DNA of 64,000 nt from Fulvia fulva (taxonomy: Eukaryota; Ascomycota; Dothideomycetes; Mycosphaerellales; Mycosphaerellaceae), in the NCBI RefSeq assembly GCF_020509005.1, contig NC_063012.1, forward strand, positions 248,001-312,000, written 5' to 3'. The first letter of the stretch is position 1. The number at the start of each line of letters is the position of its first letter. The notes beneath the pieces are model-generated. The model had not been told where the DNA came from. It ran no database searches and was given only the letters and a program-made list of their open reading frames with translations. Positions 21,101 through 32,272 of this stretch are shown here, piece by piece. The position numbers were made by a program, and so were the translations under genes.

Positions 21101-22839
21101 TGCAACAGACAGCTCAGATCGAGCCTCGCTGCAAGCTTTCAACGCCTTTTTCTCGAGTTGACCGGCGTTGTCTCGAGCACCTAGACAGAACAACGTTAGC
21201 CATACTCGAACACCACGTGTCAGTGTCTCAGCAACTGTTGCTGAGATGGAGATGCAGCACGCATATTTCAGACGAAAGATGCCCTCTGCTCTTCAAATTG
21301 ACTCACCGTGCGATTGCTTTAGGGCTGCATCCAGTTCAGTTATGCGTTGCTTGCACCAGGCGATCAGCTCAGCACTTTCTTTCTGACTGTCTGTGGCCCT
21401 GGATTTGAAGTAGTCAAGATCGTGCCCGAACTTATCGACGAAGGTCTTGAAAGTCCGGTACTTGGCGATCTTGCCGTTGCAAATCCGCAACTCCGCGTCC
21501 TTGCCTTGATTGTCATGTTGCAAGGAACGACATTGGTTCAGTGCAACTTGTGTGTCGTAAGAGGCTTGACCAAGCTGCCTCTTCATGGCATCCTGTTCCG
21601 CCCGATGCCGTGACTCCTGCTTGTGTCGATCCCTGTCCACCTTGTTGCCCAGCGCCAATAGCGTTTGCGACAATTCAAGTGGATCGGATGAGGGAGTTGC
21701 GTCTCGATGAATCGCAAGCGCACTGGCGTGTCTTGCTGTCTGCGGCATAGGTAGCCGCCCAGAAGTGTTTCCAGGAGTCGCATGATGTCGGATCATAGAG
21801 GGTGGAGCAAGATCTCTTGGTGGCAGCGAAGAGCTGACGGGCCGAGTTGCTGAGCGAGACAGTGCTGGCCGCGTTGGAGGAGGCGATGGCGGTGCGTTAC
21901 CTCCATTTATTGCAGATTGGTCACGCAGACCTGCTGAGAGGGGCCGGCTTTTGTCTGACATAGCCATAGGCTGCATCTTACGGGGTAGAAGGTGCTCGTG
22001 CGTAGCTTCTTGAACTGCCTCACCACCGTTTGGAACGTCCTGGCGCTGCCCGCAGAAGCCTTTTTCATGTTGACGAGGTGAAAAATGGACTCCACGGTGA
22101 GCTCGGTGCTCTGTCACTGGAGTTGGATAGCTGGTGCCTCCAGTATGCTCATTATTGCGAGCGATCGATGCCTGAGCAAGTGAGGCCGGTGGTTTCTTCC
22201 TCTTCCTTGAGCTCTTCTTCGTAGTCTTGGGCTGTCCATGCACGTATGGCGCTGTCTTACTCCGACTCTCGTGGGTGAAGGGTTGATCTCTGTCTGGAGC
22301 ATATCGAGCTTGCTCATGGGAGCCTGTATGCTGGTCAGCAAGTGTCATCAAGTAAACGCGAATCATGACCTACCATGTTCCTCGTAAGCAGCCACACGCT
22401 CGAACGCAGAGGCTGCACGAGCTCTATTGGCCTCGTCTTCTGCAAATTGCTGTGTCATCTGAGGCTGCACTGGCGCATCGTAGCGCTCCTGGTAGTACTC
22501 AGGCTCGTCGTAGCCACCATAATCGTGAGCCTGATACTGAGGATCGTTCGAATACTGTTCGTTCATCTCATGGTGTCCGTCATCGTAGTATGGCGCTTCA
22601 TTTTGGATCCCTCGTGGATCTTGATCGTAGTCCTCGGCTGCTTCGTCCATGTCCCGGTCGTAGTTGCCGTCATGTAGACCCGCATCGGGCATCATCAGTT
22701 GCTGCTCTTCGTACATTTCGAACCGTGGCAAACGCTCCGCAGCATCGCTGATCTGTTCGATGCCGTGATCCTGGCTGTCGTTGTCGTGGTCGCCGTCATC
22801 TAGCATCTCATTGCTGGGCTCCTCGACGTGTGCTGCCAT
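18148..22839 (-). CDS. large coiled-coil protein, function unknown
   Basis: Four exons (22839-22374, 22323-21307, 21180-18250, 18200-18148) joined by introns of 50, 126 and 49 bp keep frame throughout and give 1488 aa. The N terminus is acidic and Tyr/Gln-rich (DDGDHDNDSQ; repeated Y-rich DYGGYDEPEYYQERY), followed by a basic, Pro/Ser-rich region, then about 650 residues of continuous heptad-type coiled coil rich in Glu/Lys/Leu/Ala, and a disordered basic Ser/Pro/Arg tail with possible CDK sites (PPTPKRPG) and a last exon of 17 residues. Inside the coil a segment containing ADSATE-AE-ELE.CRAEL.SAN is duplicated in tandem. The family is not recognised; the design resembles spindle-pole, cohesin-like or nuclear scaffold proteins. 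Confidence 0.8.
19680..19905 (-). repeat. tandem duplication within the coiled-coil coding region
   Basis: Two adjacent stretches encode near-identical segments: SAADSATE..E.ELE.CRAEL.SAN..L.QA. The DNA copies also match over most of their length (shared CTCGAGCTCGTGTTCAGCT), so the duplication is fairly recent. Confidence 0.8.
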
Positions 22840-24042
22840 CTTGCAGGTGGACGCCAGGTAAAGGCCAGCTGCCGTCGAGTGTGAGCAGGATGGGGTGAAG
22901 GGTGTAGCTATTGTCAACGTCGAAACGGAGTGTGAAGGTGGGTGGTGGGTGGTGGGTGGTGGATGATGGTGAAAGTCATGTTCGAAGCGAAGTCGCTCAT
23001 GCACTTGCCTCATTGAAAGCGCGAAGCTAGGCAGACGTGTCTTTGCACGTTGCAGCAAAGACACTCACTTACCATGTTGCAATAGACCGAAAATGTGCCT
23101 CTCTGGGTATTGCATCGACATGTTCCGTCCTACGATATGCACCTCCATCTCTTCGCATCAACACTCTCGCGGCCGCATCTTCGCCTCAGCTTCTTCCGCA
23201 GTCCAAAGCGATCGCCACGTGCTGCTTCACAACCACTTGTTCGACAGCCATAACGAGACGTCCTACCGACTCGGGTGGATTGAGCTCACGAAGGATCTCG
23301 CTCGGGTTTCCAACACTCAACCCCAAGCAAGACAGTCGATGCGCGCAGCACAACGCACCTGTGTCGGGAGTGCACGAGGTATGCCGTTCATGACCTCTTG
23401 CTCCGTGCTCCCGTCAAGACCACGATGTATTCCCAGGACTTCACGCCTCGTTCACGTCCAAGCACGCTATGCCAAGCGGGTGGGCAAGTCTGCCCATATT
23501 ATTGAGGCTATACGCACGCCTGCAAGCAGCCACCAGTTTGGCATATCTCTGTCCCTGCCCATCCTGGGCCGCACAGCAAAGAAAGAGGAAGTCGCAGCTG
23601 CAGTCGGCAGTCACAATTCACATCCCTGCACCTTCCAAGCGTCCGTCCACCAATCACAACGCCCATCGCCTTACGCGCCCAACTTCTCCAAGCACACGCC
23701 ATCCCGACTTCACTTTTCCACTGCATCTGCATGAGCCCCATCTCTCATTGGTACCTGCAGCAGACGACACCGCAGCCCCAGCTAAGGATTGGTCGCACTC
23801 TCGTAGCCCAGGCACGGTCACATCTGCTTCGAGCAGATCTTCGCATAGGGCGCTACCAGAATGGCGGTGCTCTCTCTGGTCACGTCGAGGGAAGTATAGT
23901 GCTCAGGTCTCCTTCTGTACGGTACGCGTTTGTTTCGTCCTATCTCTAGTCTTCCTCTTTTCGTACTGTTGCGATCCTACGTTGAAATCTGGCTGGCGCA
24001 GTCTCGCTGCTTGAATACGGATCCAAGAACAACGACGCCAGG
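22840..24042. other. divergent spacer with a GGTGGGT microsatellite
   Basis: About 1.2 kb between divergent starts. 22937-22970 holds a GGTGGGT-type tandem repeat (three to four units) in what is probably the promoter or leader of the coiled-coil gene. Overlapping plus frames at 23093-24014 have random composition. No RNA gene seen. Confidence 0.5.
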
Positions 24043-24756
24043 ATGAGACTCTCACTGTACCTCTGCCTCTGCGCGGCAGGCACTCTCACATCCGCCCTCG
24101 CGATCGACCAAATCGACGCCAAAGGCCTCATAGCACGACAAGAAACCGCATCAGCAACGGCCACGACCTCTCCAACCGCCTCCAGCACCGCAACCTCCAA
24201 CGACCCAAACGTAACCGACCAACCCGCCTCGGGGATCTACGGCTCCTCCTCCAACTCCCAAGACATCGACACCGACGGCGGCGCCTCCGGCCACTCCTCC
24301 GGCTCCTCCTTCAACCTCTCCACCGGCGGCCTCGTCGCAATAATCATAATCGTAGTCGCAGTCGTTCTCTTCGGCGGTACGTCCAAGCCACCCCAGTCCC
24401 TTGCCTCAAGCCATCCACTGACCATTCCTTCTACAGCCGCAACAACATCCCTCTGGGTCATCGCCAAACGCCGCCAATGGACCATGAAACAAACCCTCAA
24501 ACGCGCATCACGACGCCTGACAGGTCGCGGCGGGCCTAGGCAAGATGCGAGGGAGGCGGCGGAGGAGAGGAGGAGAAGGAGGAGGACGGGGCTGCAGATG
24601 ACGAGTCGGGCGGAGCAGAGGGGTGCGAAGAGGGGGATGGTGATTGAGATTAAGGATCAGGAGCAGAATCTGGGCGTGGGCAGGCCGGAGAAGAGTGCGG
24701 GCGGGTTGGGGAGTAAGTTGGGGAGGAATGATTGGAAGAGCCGAGGACAGAGATAA
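24043..24756 (+). CDS. signal-anchor surface protein with Ser/Thr-rich ectodomain
   Basis: Exons 24043-24376 and 24437-24756 across a 60-bp intron (length divisible by three, so the unspliced frame is also open) give 217 aa. Order: a cleavable signal peptide (MRLSLYLCLCAAGTLTSALA), a short Ser/Thr/Ala-rich ectodomain that is probably O-glycosylated, one transmembrane segment (LVAIIIIVVAVVLFGAA, about residues 97-113) and a strongly basic cytosolic tail with an RRRRRR run. The plan matches fungal Mid2/Wsc-like cell-surface proteins, but no WSC cysteine domain is present. It may be a cell-wall stress sensor; that is inference from layout only. Confidence 0.75.
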   Translation: MRLSLYLCLCAAGTLTSALAIDQIDAKGLIARQETASATATTSPTASSTATSNDPNVTDQPASGIYGSSSNSQDIDTDGGASGHSSGSSFNLSTGGLVAIIIIVVAVVLFGGTSKPPQSLASSHPLTIPSTAATTSLWVIAKRRQWTMKQTLKRASRRLTGRGGPRQDAREAAEERRRRRRTGLQMTSRAEQRGAKRGMVIEIKDQEQNLGVGRPEKSAGGLGSKLGRNDWKSRGQR

Positions 24757-24895
24757 GGGTCAGGATGATGCCTGGTGTGTTCGAGAGCGTTCTGTACAGC
24801 TATATGGGCGCGTTGTACGTTTTCATGGAGCTATGTCGTAACGGCTGGGGTATCATTTCACATCAAACTTCCAGAAACGCCGTCCCACAACTCCA

Positions 24896-26338
24896 TCAAT
24901 CCTCCATAGTCTGATCCTCATCCTCCTCCTCGTCACTATCTCCCAAATCCACCACCTGCGTGCTCCTCGGCGCCTGCGAACTTCCCGGCAAACCACTCGC
25001 ACCCGTAGGCCTCGGCTCGGATTTCGGCTGCGTCTTGATATTCAACGGCGTAGCATCATCCTCTACCCCATCAATATCAGAGTGCAACGTAAACGCATTC
25101 CTCTGCGTCCCGTTCCCCACACCATCATCGTCTTCTTCATCAGAACCCTCCTCTGCCTGCGCCTGAGCTGCACGCTGAATGCGCTTGATCTTGCGCACGA
25201 TCAGGCCGTCGACGTGGAGGTCGAGGTAGCTGAGCATTTGGTTACAGCCGGGTACTGGACATTGGCAGTGTCCGCTTTGGCTAGCGAGGAATTCCATGAT
25301 GGAGGCTTTCTCGAAGGTGTGGGGACACTTCTTGGAGGAGTAGGGTTCGTTCAATTCTCGAAGTGTCAGGGGACACTTTGTGCTGATGTTCGCCCTGCTG
25401 ATCGCGATCTCCTCATCAGAATCGTCTTCGTCAGCGCCGGCCCGCGGTCGGGCTGTTGTACCGGGAGGTGGCACTGTGCCGTCTTCGTTGAACCATTCTT
25501 CGGGAGGTGCCATTTCGATGTCGTCGTCGGGATACTGGGCGTCGTGGATCACGCGGCGGAAGTTTACGTATTCTTCGTTGCTTGCGTAGCGATCGGACAT
25601 GGGCAGGATTTGGTAGCGGGTCTTGCGGTCGTCGACTTGTTCGCGGAACACTTCGACAGGTGGACGACCAGCTTGCGTGCCAGCCGCACCTGGGTCTGTA
25701 GGCTGGAAGTCTGGGATCTCATCGTCTTCCCCATTGCTCTCTTCTGCCTCCTCGCCGTCTCCGCCTTCAGTTCTTCGCCGTCGCTGGCTTCGTACAGGTT
25801 GTGTGCTAGCCTGTGTACTCGCATGATTCCGAGCATCGGTATGAGCGGCTTCCACTGACTCTTTCATGAGTTGCAGCGTCTCCCTGCCATCCACAGTCCT
25901 CCGCATCTGCTCCTCCATCCTCGTCGTCATGCTTTCCGTCTTTTCGCGTAAGGATTTCAAGCTTCGCTCCTGCTGTTCCAAGAATGCGTCGCTTTCCTCG
26001 TCATCGCCTGGCTCATGCTTTTCGCGGGTCTTCTTGATGCGAACATCCTTCTCATGCAGAATATCGTTGATGTCCATCGCGCTCTGCGTCAGCATAGTCT
26101 GCGCGTCTTTGAACCGCTTTTCGAGCTTGGACAGGTCATGACTGCGAGATAGGGCGGCCAAAGCACGCTGCCCTTGTGGGTTGATCGGGAATTGTGGTGC
26201 TTCATATTCCGGTGGCTCTGTAATGCTGGCAGTGGGTCCACCTCGGGGTGCAGGCTGCACTGTCGACTGTCTGCCTGAACGCGATGGTGTCGGCGTTGGC
26301 GTTGGCCGTGCGGTGGATTGTCGAGCACGAGAGGCCAT
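24896..26338 (-). CDS. nse2: SUMO E3 ligase Nse2/Mms21 of the SMC5/6 complex
   Basis: Single exon, 480 aa from the Met of MASRARQST. The SP-RING (zf-Nse) lies at about residues 318-365: CPLTLRELNEPYSSKKCPHTF then HCQCPVPGCNQML, with the expected Cys/His pattern. A helical/coiled region (residues about 65-175, KRFKDAQTMLTQSAMDINDIL) is the SMC5-binding part. Nse2 sumoylates SMC5/6 and repair partners in the nucleus. The C terminus holds VVDLGDSDEEEDED, a good match to a SUMO-interacting motif (hydrophobic core plus acidic tail). The protein is longer than yeast Mms21 because of acidic linkers. Confidence 0.9.
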   Translation of the reverse strand: MASRARQSTARPTPTPTPSRSGRQSTVQPAPRGGPTASITEPPEYEAPQFPINPQGQRALAALSRSHDLSKLEKRFKDAQTMLTQSAMDINDILHEKDVRIKKTREKHEPGDDEESDAFLEQQERSLKSLREKTESMTTRMEEQMRRTVDGRETLQLMKESVEAAHTDARNHASTQASTQPVRSQRRRRTEGGDGEEAEESNGEDDEIPDFQPTDPGAAGTQAGRPPVEVFREQVDDRKTRYQILPMSDRYASNEEYVNFRRVIHDAQYPDDDIEMAPPEEWFNEDGTVPPPGTTARPRAGADEDDSDEEIAISRANISTKCPLTLRELNEPYSSKKCPHTFEKASIMEFLASQSGHCQCPVPGCNQMLSYLDLHVDGLIVRKIKRIQRAAQAQAEEGSDEEDDDGVGNGTQRNAFTLHSDIDGVEDDATPLNIKTQPKSEPRPTGASGLPGSSQAPRSTQVVDLGDSDEEEDEDQTMED

Positions 26339-26659
26339 CTTGTTGTGATCGAGGAGTGATGTACAATCAATGCTTCTCACAAGAACGCGTCGAAGTGAAG
26401 GTTGACGCGACTTTCAATCTCGGAAGACCGGCCCGGTTGAAAGATCGGGTCGAGAAGAAAGAAAGTTGTCTTCTTGCAGAAACCAGACAGCAACCATGTT
26501 GAACACTGGCATGTCATGGCCTATCTACACTGATGAACTATCCGAGAGACACCTGCGCCTTCATGCCCTATGCTATGCGCATGCTGTTGATGCATTTCGA
26601 CATGCCGACTACTACCTTCCGAAGACCATCTAAAACGCCACTCCACCTGGTTCCTTCTC
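26339..26659. other. spacer between NSE2 start and carrier stop
   Basis: 321 bases holding the NSE2 promoter; nothing specific seen. Confidence 0.4.
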
Positions 26660-27733
26660 TTACTTCGTGATGAAGTTCAAATAATCAGCAACTATCAAGG
26701 TCACCATGCTGCGGCAGTGTCAGTATCTTCTTCAATAGTAACGGGGACTTACTTACGCGTGCGGCGCAATACGGGTATAGTATGTGGTGAAACCTCGATA
26801 GAATCGCAGCGGACCTTCTTCCCGGATCACCTTCTGGGCACAGTCCAGGAAGTTCTTGTATGGCATGGTGCCATCCGGTTTCCTGCTCTGCTTCTGGAGA
26901 CGGGTCTTGATGAAGTCAAATGGCAAACTGAAGAATGACGCGAAGAATCCAGCAATCGCAGAGGCAGTCAAAGTCTGCGCTCTTGGACCTAGAGATGTGT
27001 CTTTGAGCTGTGACTTGGCTTCCGAGAAGAATGCAAGCTGGCCGAAGTTCAATGCCATGGCACGAATCACGGTTGGAGTGGCACCTGCCCACAGACGAGC
27101 AACGCCTTCGTTCTTCGCGATCCTCGTCAGCGCATCTCCGACACCACGGTAGTTGGCTCGTTCAGCCTTTGGCTTCAACCCATCACTCTGCATCCGGATC
27201 AAGGCCAAGTCCGCGGGATTACCAACGAAGGCCGCGATACCACCAGCCGACAAACCAGCAGCCGCTCGCTCTTTGAACCCGATCTTCTGGCCATTAGCTT
27301 CTGCTCTTGCACCCAGGCTCTTCATGAAAGTGTCGAAGAAACCGAGACGTGCTGTGGTGTATACCGCCTGTCGCAGCAAGCCAGCAGAAAGACCAGTGTA
27401 AAGATCCATGACCTTGCCCGCGGCAATGATATCTCTTGTGACCGTTATGGGTGTGGGCTTGGGCCCGGTCTTGACGCCTTCGCCGGCGAGTTGTAACCGG
27501 ACCTTGATCATATCGATTGGCTGGATGACGGATGTCGCGACCATACCTGCCGCACCTCCATTGACGAAGGGTAGCGCCGTTCGCATGAATGGACTGTGCA
27601 AGAAGTCTTGTGTCGCTTTCTGGGGATTCTCGGATGCCTTCTGCATTGCTGCCGGAGCGTCTTCTGCGGCAACTTTGGCAGCGTTGAGAGCCTCATTGGC
27701 CTTGCGTTTCGCTGCTTCTACTGCGGAAGCCAT
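26660..27733 (-). CDS. mitochondrial carrier, 2-oxoglutarate/malate (SLC25A11) type
   Basis: Exons 27733-26757 and 26708-26660 (48-bp intron with donor GTAAGT) give 341 aa. Three SLC25 repeats are marked by PIDMIKVRLQ, PADLALIRMQ and PFDFIKTRLQ. The last exon supplies the typical ending IAPHAMVTLIVADYLNFI. The residues around the repeats (NPADLALIRMQ, PTVIRAMALNFGQLAFFSEAK) resemble the oxoglutarate/malate and dicarboxylate carriers, which exchange dicarboxylates over the inner mitochondrial membrane. A charged Ala/Lys-rich extension of about 45 residues precedes the first repeat. The exact substrate needs contact-site comparison with characterised carriers. Confidence 0.93.
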
Positions 27734-29088
27734 GATCGATCGTTTGTCTCAGTAACGCTTGCCAGTTGACTGCTGTTACTGATCTTCAGACTCCAAGTTC
27801 TTCGCTCGATCGTTTGCGCAAGTGCGGATGTCTGCTTTGCAACTGCTCCACGTCAGTGGTTGTTCATGGTACTAACCCAGCTCTCAACACAATCCCAAGC
27901 AGCGAGGTCGCTACACATATCTCCGCGACCAGCATCCGGCTCGCAGCAAGCACGTTGACGAGATAAATGGTCCAGGTACACCCGGCCATACCCGTGGGTA
28001 TCCTCGTACTCACATGTGAAAGCAGAAGTGCCTGATAGCTGTGCCGATTCACCCCGCGTCTCGCTCGCGTCCACACGATCTCCGTCAAGCAGCTGTCTGG
28101 ATACCAAGATACAGGCGAACAAACAATGGTCACGTTTCCGATGAGGTGGTGGGAGCAAGCAAGCAAGCAAGCAAGGCAGCTATAGCTGTGCCCAGCAAAT
28201 GAGTCTCAGTCCCGCGGTAAGCAGGTAGTGGCAGGCGTGCGATGCATTCGGAGGATCATGAGAGGGGAGACGTCATGCTGGGTGCTCTGCTCTTGAAGAG
28301 CTCACATGTCGTTGTCTCGACCAACCACCTGCCGTCTGACCGCTGTGCTGTACCAGTGTATCTTTGCGGGGATACAGCTAATCAAAACGCCCTGTGGTAC
28401 GTCAAGCTTGTATCTTCTGTAACGTGACCGCAGACGAGCTGGAGCTGGCAGCTGGCCTGGTCAGGCACCACGGAGCTGCTGCTGACAAGCGAGGCAGCTC
28501 AACGCGAGGCTGCCCGGAAGACCGAACATTCACATCGTCACAGAACTTCTGGACCCAATGCTACTGCGATCGACTACTGTAGCGCCGCGAAACAGCACAA
28601 TCCAATGCATGCGATGCTATTACTCAGACGGCGTACGACCGATGTTTCGCACGAGATCAGCAAACGCATGGGGAACAGCGTGGCGCGTCACTACTGCGGG
28701 GTCTGAAGAGAGCTCGAGCCCACTTCACGTGTGCTCCTACCTTATCCGACCCGGGACTGTTCGAGAATGTCTCGGATCTGGCTTGCTGGGCGACAGTACC
28801 ATGCGGCTCAACGATCTGCCTCGTGTTGTCAACGACATGTCGTTGGCCTGCTTGCTAGGCGAGTTGGTCAACGATTGAGCAAGCCAAGGAAGAGACACTT
28901 TCAGGCAGTATTCCGTACAACAGACGGTTGAATCAACAGACTGAACTGCATGACGAGATGGGATCTAGATATAGTCGCTTTATTGGTATATAATCAGATC
29001 TTGAGTCTGTATTTGTACCGGCAACATAGCATTCGACCTGAGATGGTAGGAGCAACCAAGGAATCCTGCTACAGCTGCCGTTACTTTC
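27734..29088. other. 1.35-kb gene-poor stretch with (GCAA)n
   Basis: No convincing coding frame on either strand. A GCAA tetranucleotide microsatellite of about five units lies at 28153-28174. Codon composition of the short frames (27853-28170, 28558-28878) looks random. No tRNA boxes were found. Confidence 0.5.
28153..28174. repeat. (GCAA)5 microsatellite
   Basis: Five uninterrupted GCAA units in non-coding sequence. Confidence 0.9.
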
Positions 29089-30228
29089 TCAACACATGCG
29101 TCGTCTCGTGAAGTCGTTGCAATTGCATCCGTCTGGAAGTGGCTCATCGATTACCAGCCAGCCGAACTCTGCGATGCCACGCGCGGCGGCGTAGAGTGGC
29201 GAGACGTGGCTCGATGATTGTCCGCCGTTAACGATAAATTCCATAGCATTGCCACCATCATCGTCGTCGTCACCTCTAGAGAGCACGTCTCGTAAGACAG
29301 AGTTGAGTCTGAAGTCGGAGGCAGATTCACCGTGAACTACGATAGTCTGGACGAAGGTTATCTCTTTGGCATCTTCGTCTTCTGACGCCGGAAGCTTTGT
29401 AATGTTTGTCAACGCGACCCGCAGCCCTGCCGTGCAGTCGAGATCCCTACGATCGGGGGATGAACATGTGCGGTCCAGCGCTGCCCCGCCGAGCGTCTCG
29501 GAGTGAAAGGTACGAAGTGTGCGATACAATGGCACATCCTCGTGAATGAGCGCTGCCGTGAGCGCAGCGCGGCTGTAGTCGATCGCTAACATCAACCGTG
29601 CCTCGTCGCAGTAATCTGTCGGAAAGTTGCGGCATTTCGCGGCCACTCCATAACCACTTGCCGCGTATACCCCAGCGGGAAGGCGTGAGAAGCGGGGATC
29701 CAGGAGGGAGAGTGAGAGCGATGAAGCAGCCGACTGGAGAGAGCCGTGGAGCTGGGGCGATATGGGTCGTGGAAGAGATACGCCGATGGTGTGGAGGCAG
29801 TCTACCATACCAAGATAGGATTCGCCTGCTGTCTTGAGAGTCTGAAGCATGGGACCGAAGGCTCGAGCGGTGTCAGTCAGATGTAGATCGCCGAACCATG
29901 ATTGCGGAAGATGACTGCAGAGTTGTCCAACAGCGGGTTGTAACCAGGCAGGGAGCTGCCGCTGGATGAAGCCGCGTGACGACTGCAGGACTGAAAGGGC
30001 CTTGGTATCTTTCGCCACAGTTGACATGAACGCTCGCATGGCTTGTCGATATTCCGCTCCGCCCTGCACCGTAGCGACATCGACGAAGGTGTGGTTCGGG
30101 AAAGAGATGCTTGCTACAGCATAATCCAAGGAGAAATCGAAGCCAACGCGGTACTATGGGCGGCCTGCTCGCGCGAGGAGGCCATTATCCACGACCACAA
30201 ATGCAGTCAACAGGAATGTGCTGCGCAT
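29089..30228 (-). CDS. secreted-type protein of unknown family with an in-frame TAG after the signal peptide
   Basis: The body (30153-29089, about 354 aa) begins YRVGFDFSLDYAVASISFPNHTFVDVATV and ends GCNCNDFTRRRMC. Directly upstream and in the same frame, 30228-30157 reads MRSTFLLTAFVVVDNGLLARAGRP, a good signal peptide, but a TAG (30154-30156) separates the two. Either a 42-45-nt intron with a poor donor (GTGGTC or GTCGTG) ending in CATAG is removed, or this allele carries a nonsense mutation. The opening GFDFSLDYAVASISFPNHT resembles the phosphate-1 region of actin/Hsp70-fold ATPases found in some secreted fungal proteins; this is a weak resemblance. The Cys content in the second half suggests an extracellular location. 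Confidence 0.6.
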
Positions 30229-30647
30229 CGTAATTCTGAGGTGTAGGTATGCTCCGGCGCGAAGAGGAAAAGAGAGGTACTTAGCGAACGAGTTTCATTT
30301 TCAAGGATCGAGCATACCAGGACAAGAGACAGTCTTGTCCTTCGAGATTCCCGCTGCCAGTGTAGTAGGCGCCTTGCGATTGCCCTGGATGCATGTGTGC
30401 GCGTAACGAATGTTGTTGATGGGAAGATAGGTAGTCCCAGCCAACGACACAACTCTTTCTGGTCCACCAATCAAGCATCAGCGGAGCTCTCTCCGTCATA
30501 GATGAACTTCTTCGCCCTTTCTTCAACCATCAACAAAGATGAAATGCACGCAACACGACATGCACCAACAAGAAACGCATTCGTCGATGAGAGGCTAGCC
30601 GGCTACCAAGATTGATCACGGCGATGTGAGCCAACACTTAAACGAAC
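30229..30647. promoter_or_regulatory. divergent promoter region
   Basis: 419 bases between divergent genes; no distinct element recognised. Confidence 0.4.
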
Positions 30648-31737
30648 ATGCTGGACCTCAACAAAGACAGTGGCCCAAGGCCCAAATGTCTTGTCACGAC
30701 CACGAAACTGTCAAACTTCCTCAATCATGAACAGCCACCTACGAAGAAGCGACCTTTATCCACTGTGCTCAGTCAGAATTTCACTCACACTGTAAGCACT
30801 TTTCGCGGCTTGAAATATCCAAACGACTGACAACCCAAAGCTTGACCTTCTCCTCCCCTCCTCCTCCTCGGCATCAAGACTGCAAGACTCCTTGAAAAAC
30901 GGCACAGGCACTCTCACATACTCCAAAGTCCACATGAAACCCCTCGACCTCATCACTGGCGACTTCTTCACCGAGTACATCAAATCTCCCGCTTCAAACA
31001 TTCTCATGTTATCCCAAGGCCGCGCTGGTATTGATCCCATCTACTCCTTGGCCGAAGGCGTCCTGCACATGGAAGTCGACAAACCTACTTTCGAGAAGAT
31101 GGGCCTGCAGGGAAAAGTCATTGATCGCGAGAAGACTTTGGGCAGAAAGCACGTTAAGGCTAGGTACGAAATTGAGCTTAACCTGAGGTTACCGTCTATA
31201 GTGCACGGCAAACCTGGATTCGAGAGGCTCGTTTGGGCGTTTAAGAATGTGCTTGTTGAGAGTGTGACGTGGTTGTTTCGTGACTTGAATGGTAAGGAAG
31301 ATGGGGGCGGTGTGATCAAGGAGTTTGCGCCGCTTGTAAGGCAGATTGAGCCACAAGTCGTCACCATGGCGAAAGCGCTTGTGCCCTTTATGCCTGCAGA
31401 GCTGAAGGAAGAAGACTATGCGGAATCTGCTGAGATTCTGGAGTGGATTTCTCTGGCCATGATGGGTTCACCACGGATCCGGGAGAAGGATGATATGGAC
31501 TCGCTGTTCTCGCGGTATCAGGTTCCAGGCATATCTGGAGACCCACAGGGCGAAGATTTGGTGAGGCTACGGTGGCGAGGTCTCATTCCTGGACAATTCG
31601 CGTACAAAGTTTTGCTTGCCGCGATGAAGGCTTCCGGAGACAAATGGATGGCGGTAACGGGCACGGCTTTCGCTGGTGATGCTTACGCAGTTCTCGTCAA
31701 GGATGGATATAGCGTGACTTGGGAGTACAAGGACTGA
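30648..31737 (+). CDS. RNase P/MRP protein subunit, Rpp40 family
   Basis: Exons 30648-30791 and 30841-31737 across a 49-bp intron (GTAAGC donor) give 346 aa. The conserved Rpp40 core (PF08584) is visible: FEKMGLQGKVIDREKTLGRKHVKARYEIELNLRLPS followed by HGKPGFERLVWAFKNVL and SVTWLFRDL. The C-terminal half, with EILEWISLAMMGSPRI and SRYQVPG, also matches members of the family. Rpp40 is an accessory protein of nuclear RNase P, which trims tRNA 5' ends; it has no catalytic site of its own. A short N-terminal exon (MLDLNKDSGPRPKCLVTT) is required for the conserved KCLVTTTKLS start. Confidence 0.9.
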
Positions 31738-31896
31738 GCTGAATGACTGACGAAGTAAATTGCACGGAAAATGATATGCATAGCTCTGGCATACCCACAC
31801 GAACCAGTTGCCAGGACTTCCACCCGCCATGATGCCTTCGATGCCCTTTCAACCGAAACTGGCCCTCTTGGACTGCGTCCTCATATGCGGATATCC

Positions 31897-32272
31897 TCAT
31901 GCCACTACGGGTCCGGTCGCAGCACCCGGTCTCGGTGGCGCATAATCCGGCAGCTCACTCTCCTCGCTCACTCTCTTGCCAGCTTCAGGATGTGGATCTC
32001 GCACTTGATACGGCGGAGGTGCTGCCCATCCCGTACCGTATACTGGTCGAAGCCCAGCTTTCGCTCGTCTTCGTGATGAGATGTAGCTACTACTGATCAG
32101 CTACGAATATACCTCATTCAAATTCTGGGACTCACCTGAATGCAACAAACCCTGCCACAAAAGCAATCATGAACGCAAGCGTCACGCCCAGCAGGACCCA
32201 TCTTCCCCATTTTCGCCAGCCGGAGTCCTCGCAGATGGTATCGCCAAAGGCGTTCGTGTAGCAGTATGTCAT
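31897..32272 (-). CDS. small single-pass membrane protein, RCR-like
   Basis: Exons 32272-32136 and 32092-31897, joined across a 43-bp GT-AG intron (the shortest here), give 110 aa. Order: a short Cys-containing lumenal part (MTYCYTNAFGDTICEDSGW), one transmembrane helix (VLLGVTLAFMIAFVAGFVAF), an Arg-rich juxtamembrane stretch (SSRRRAKAGLRP), then VYGTGWAAPPPYQ and LPDYAPPRP. The basic flank, GTGW motif and PPPY/PDYAPP (PY-type, Rsp5-binding) match the RCR (Congo-red resistance / chitin regulation, PF12273) plan, which marks Rsp5 adaptors on plasma membrane and endosomes. Too short for a definite assignment. Confidence 0.75.

Noticed and set aside
23093..24014. Two overlapping plus frames of about 200 codons
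   Set aside because: Ser/Pro/His/Arg-heavy random composition, no conserved block, no splice support.
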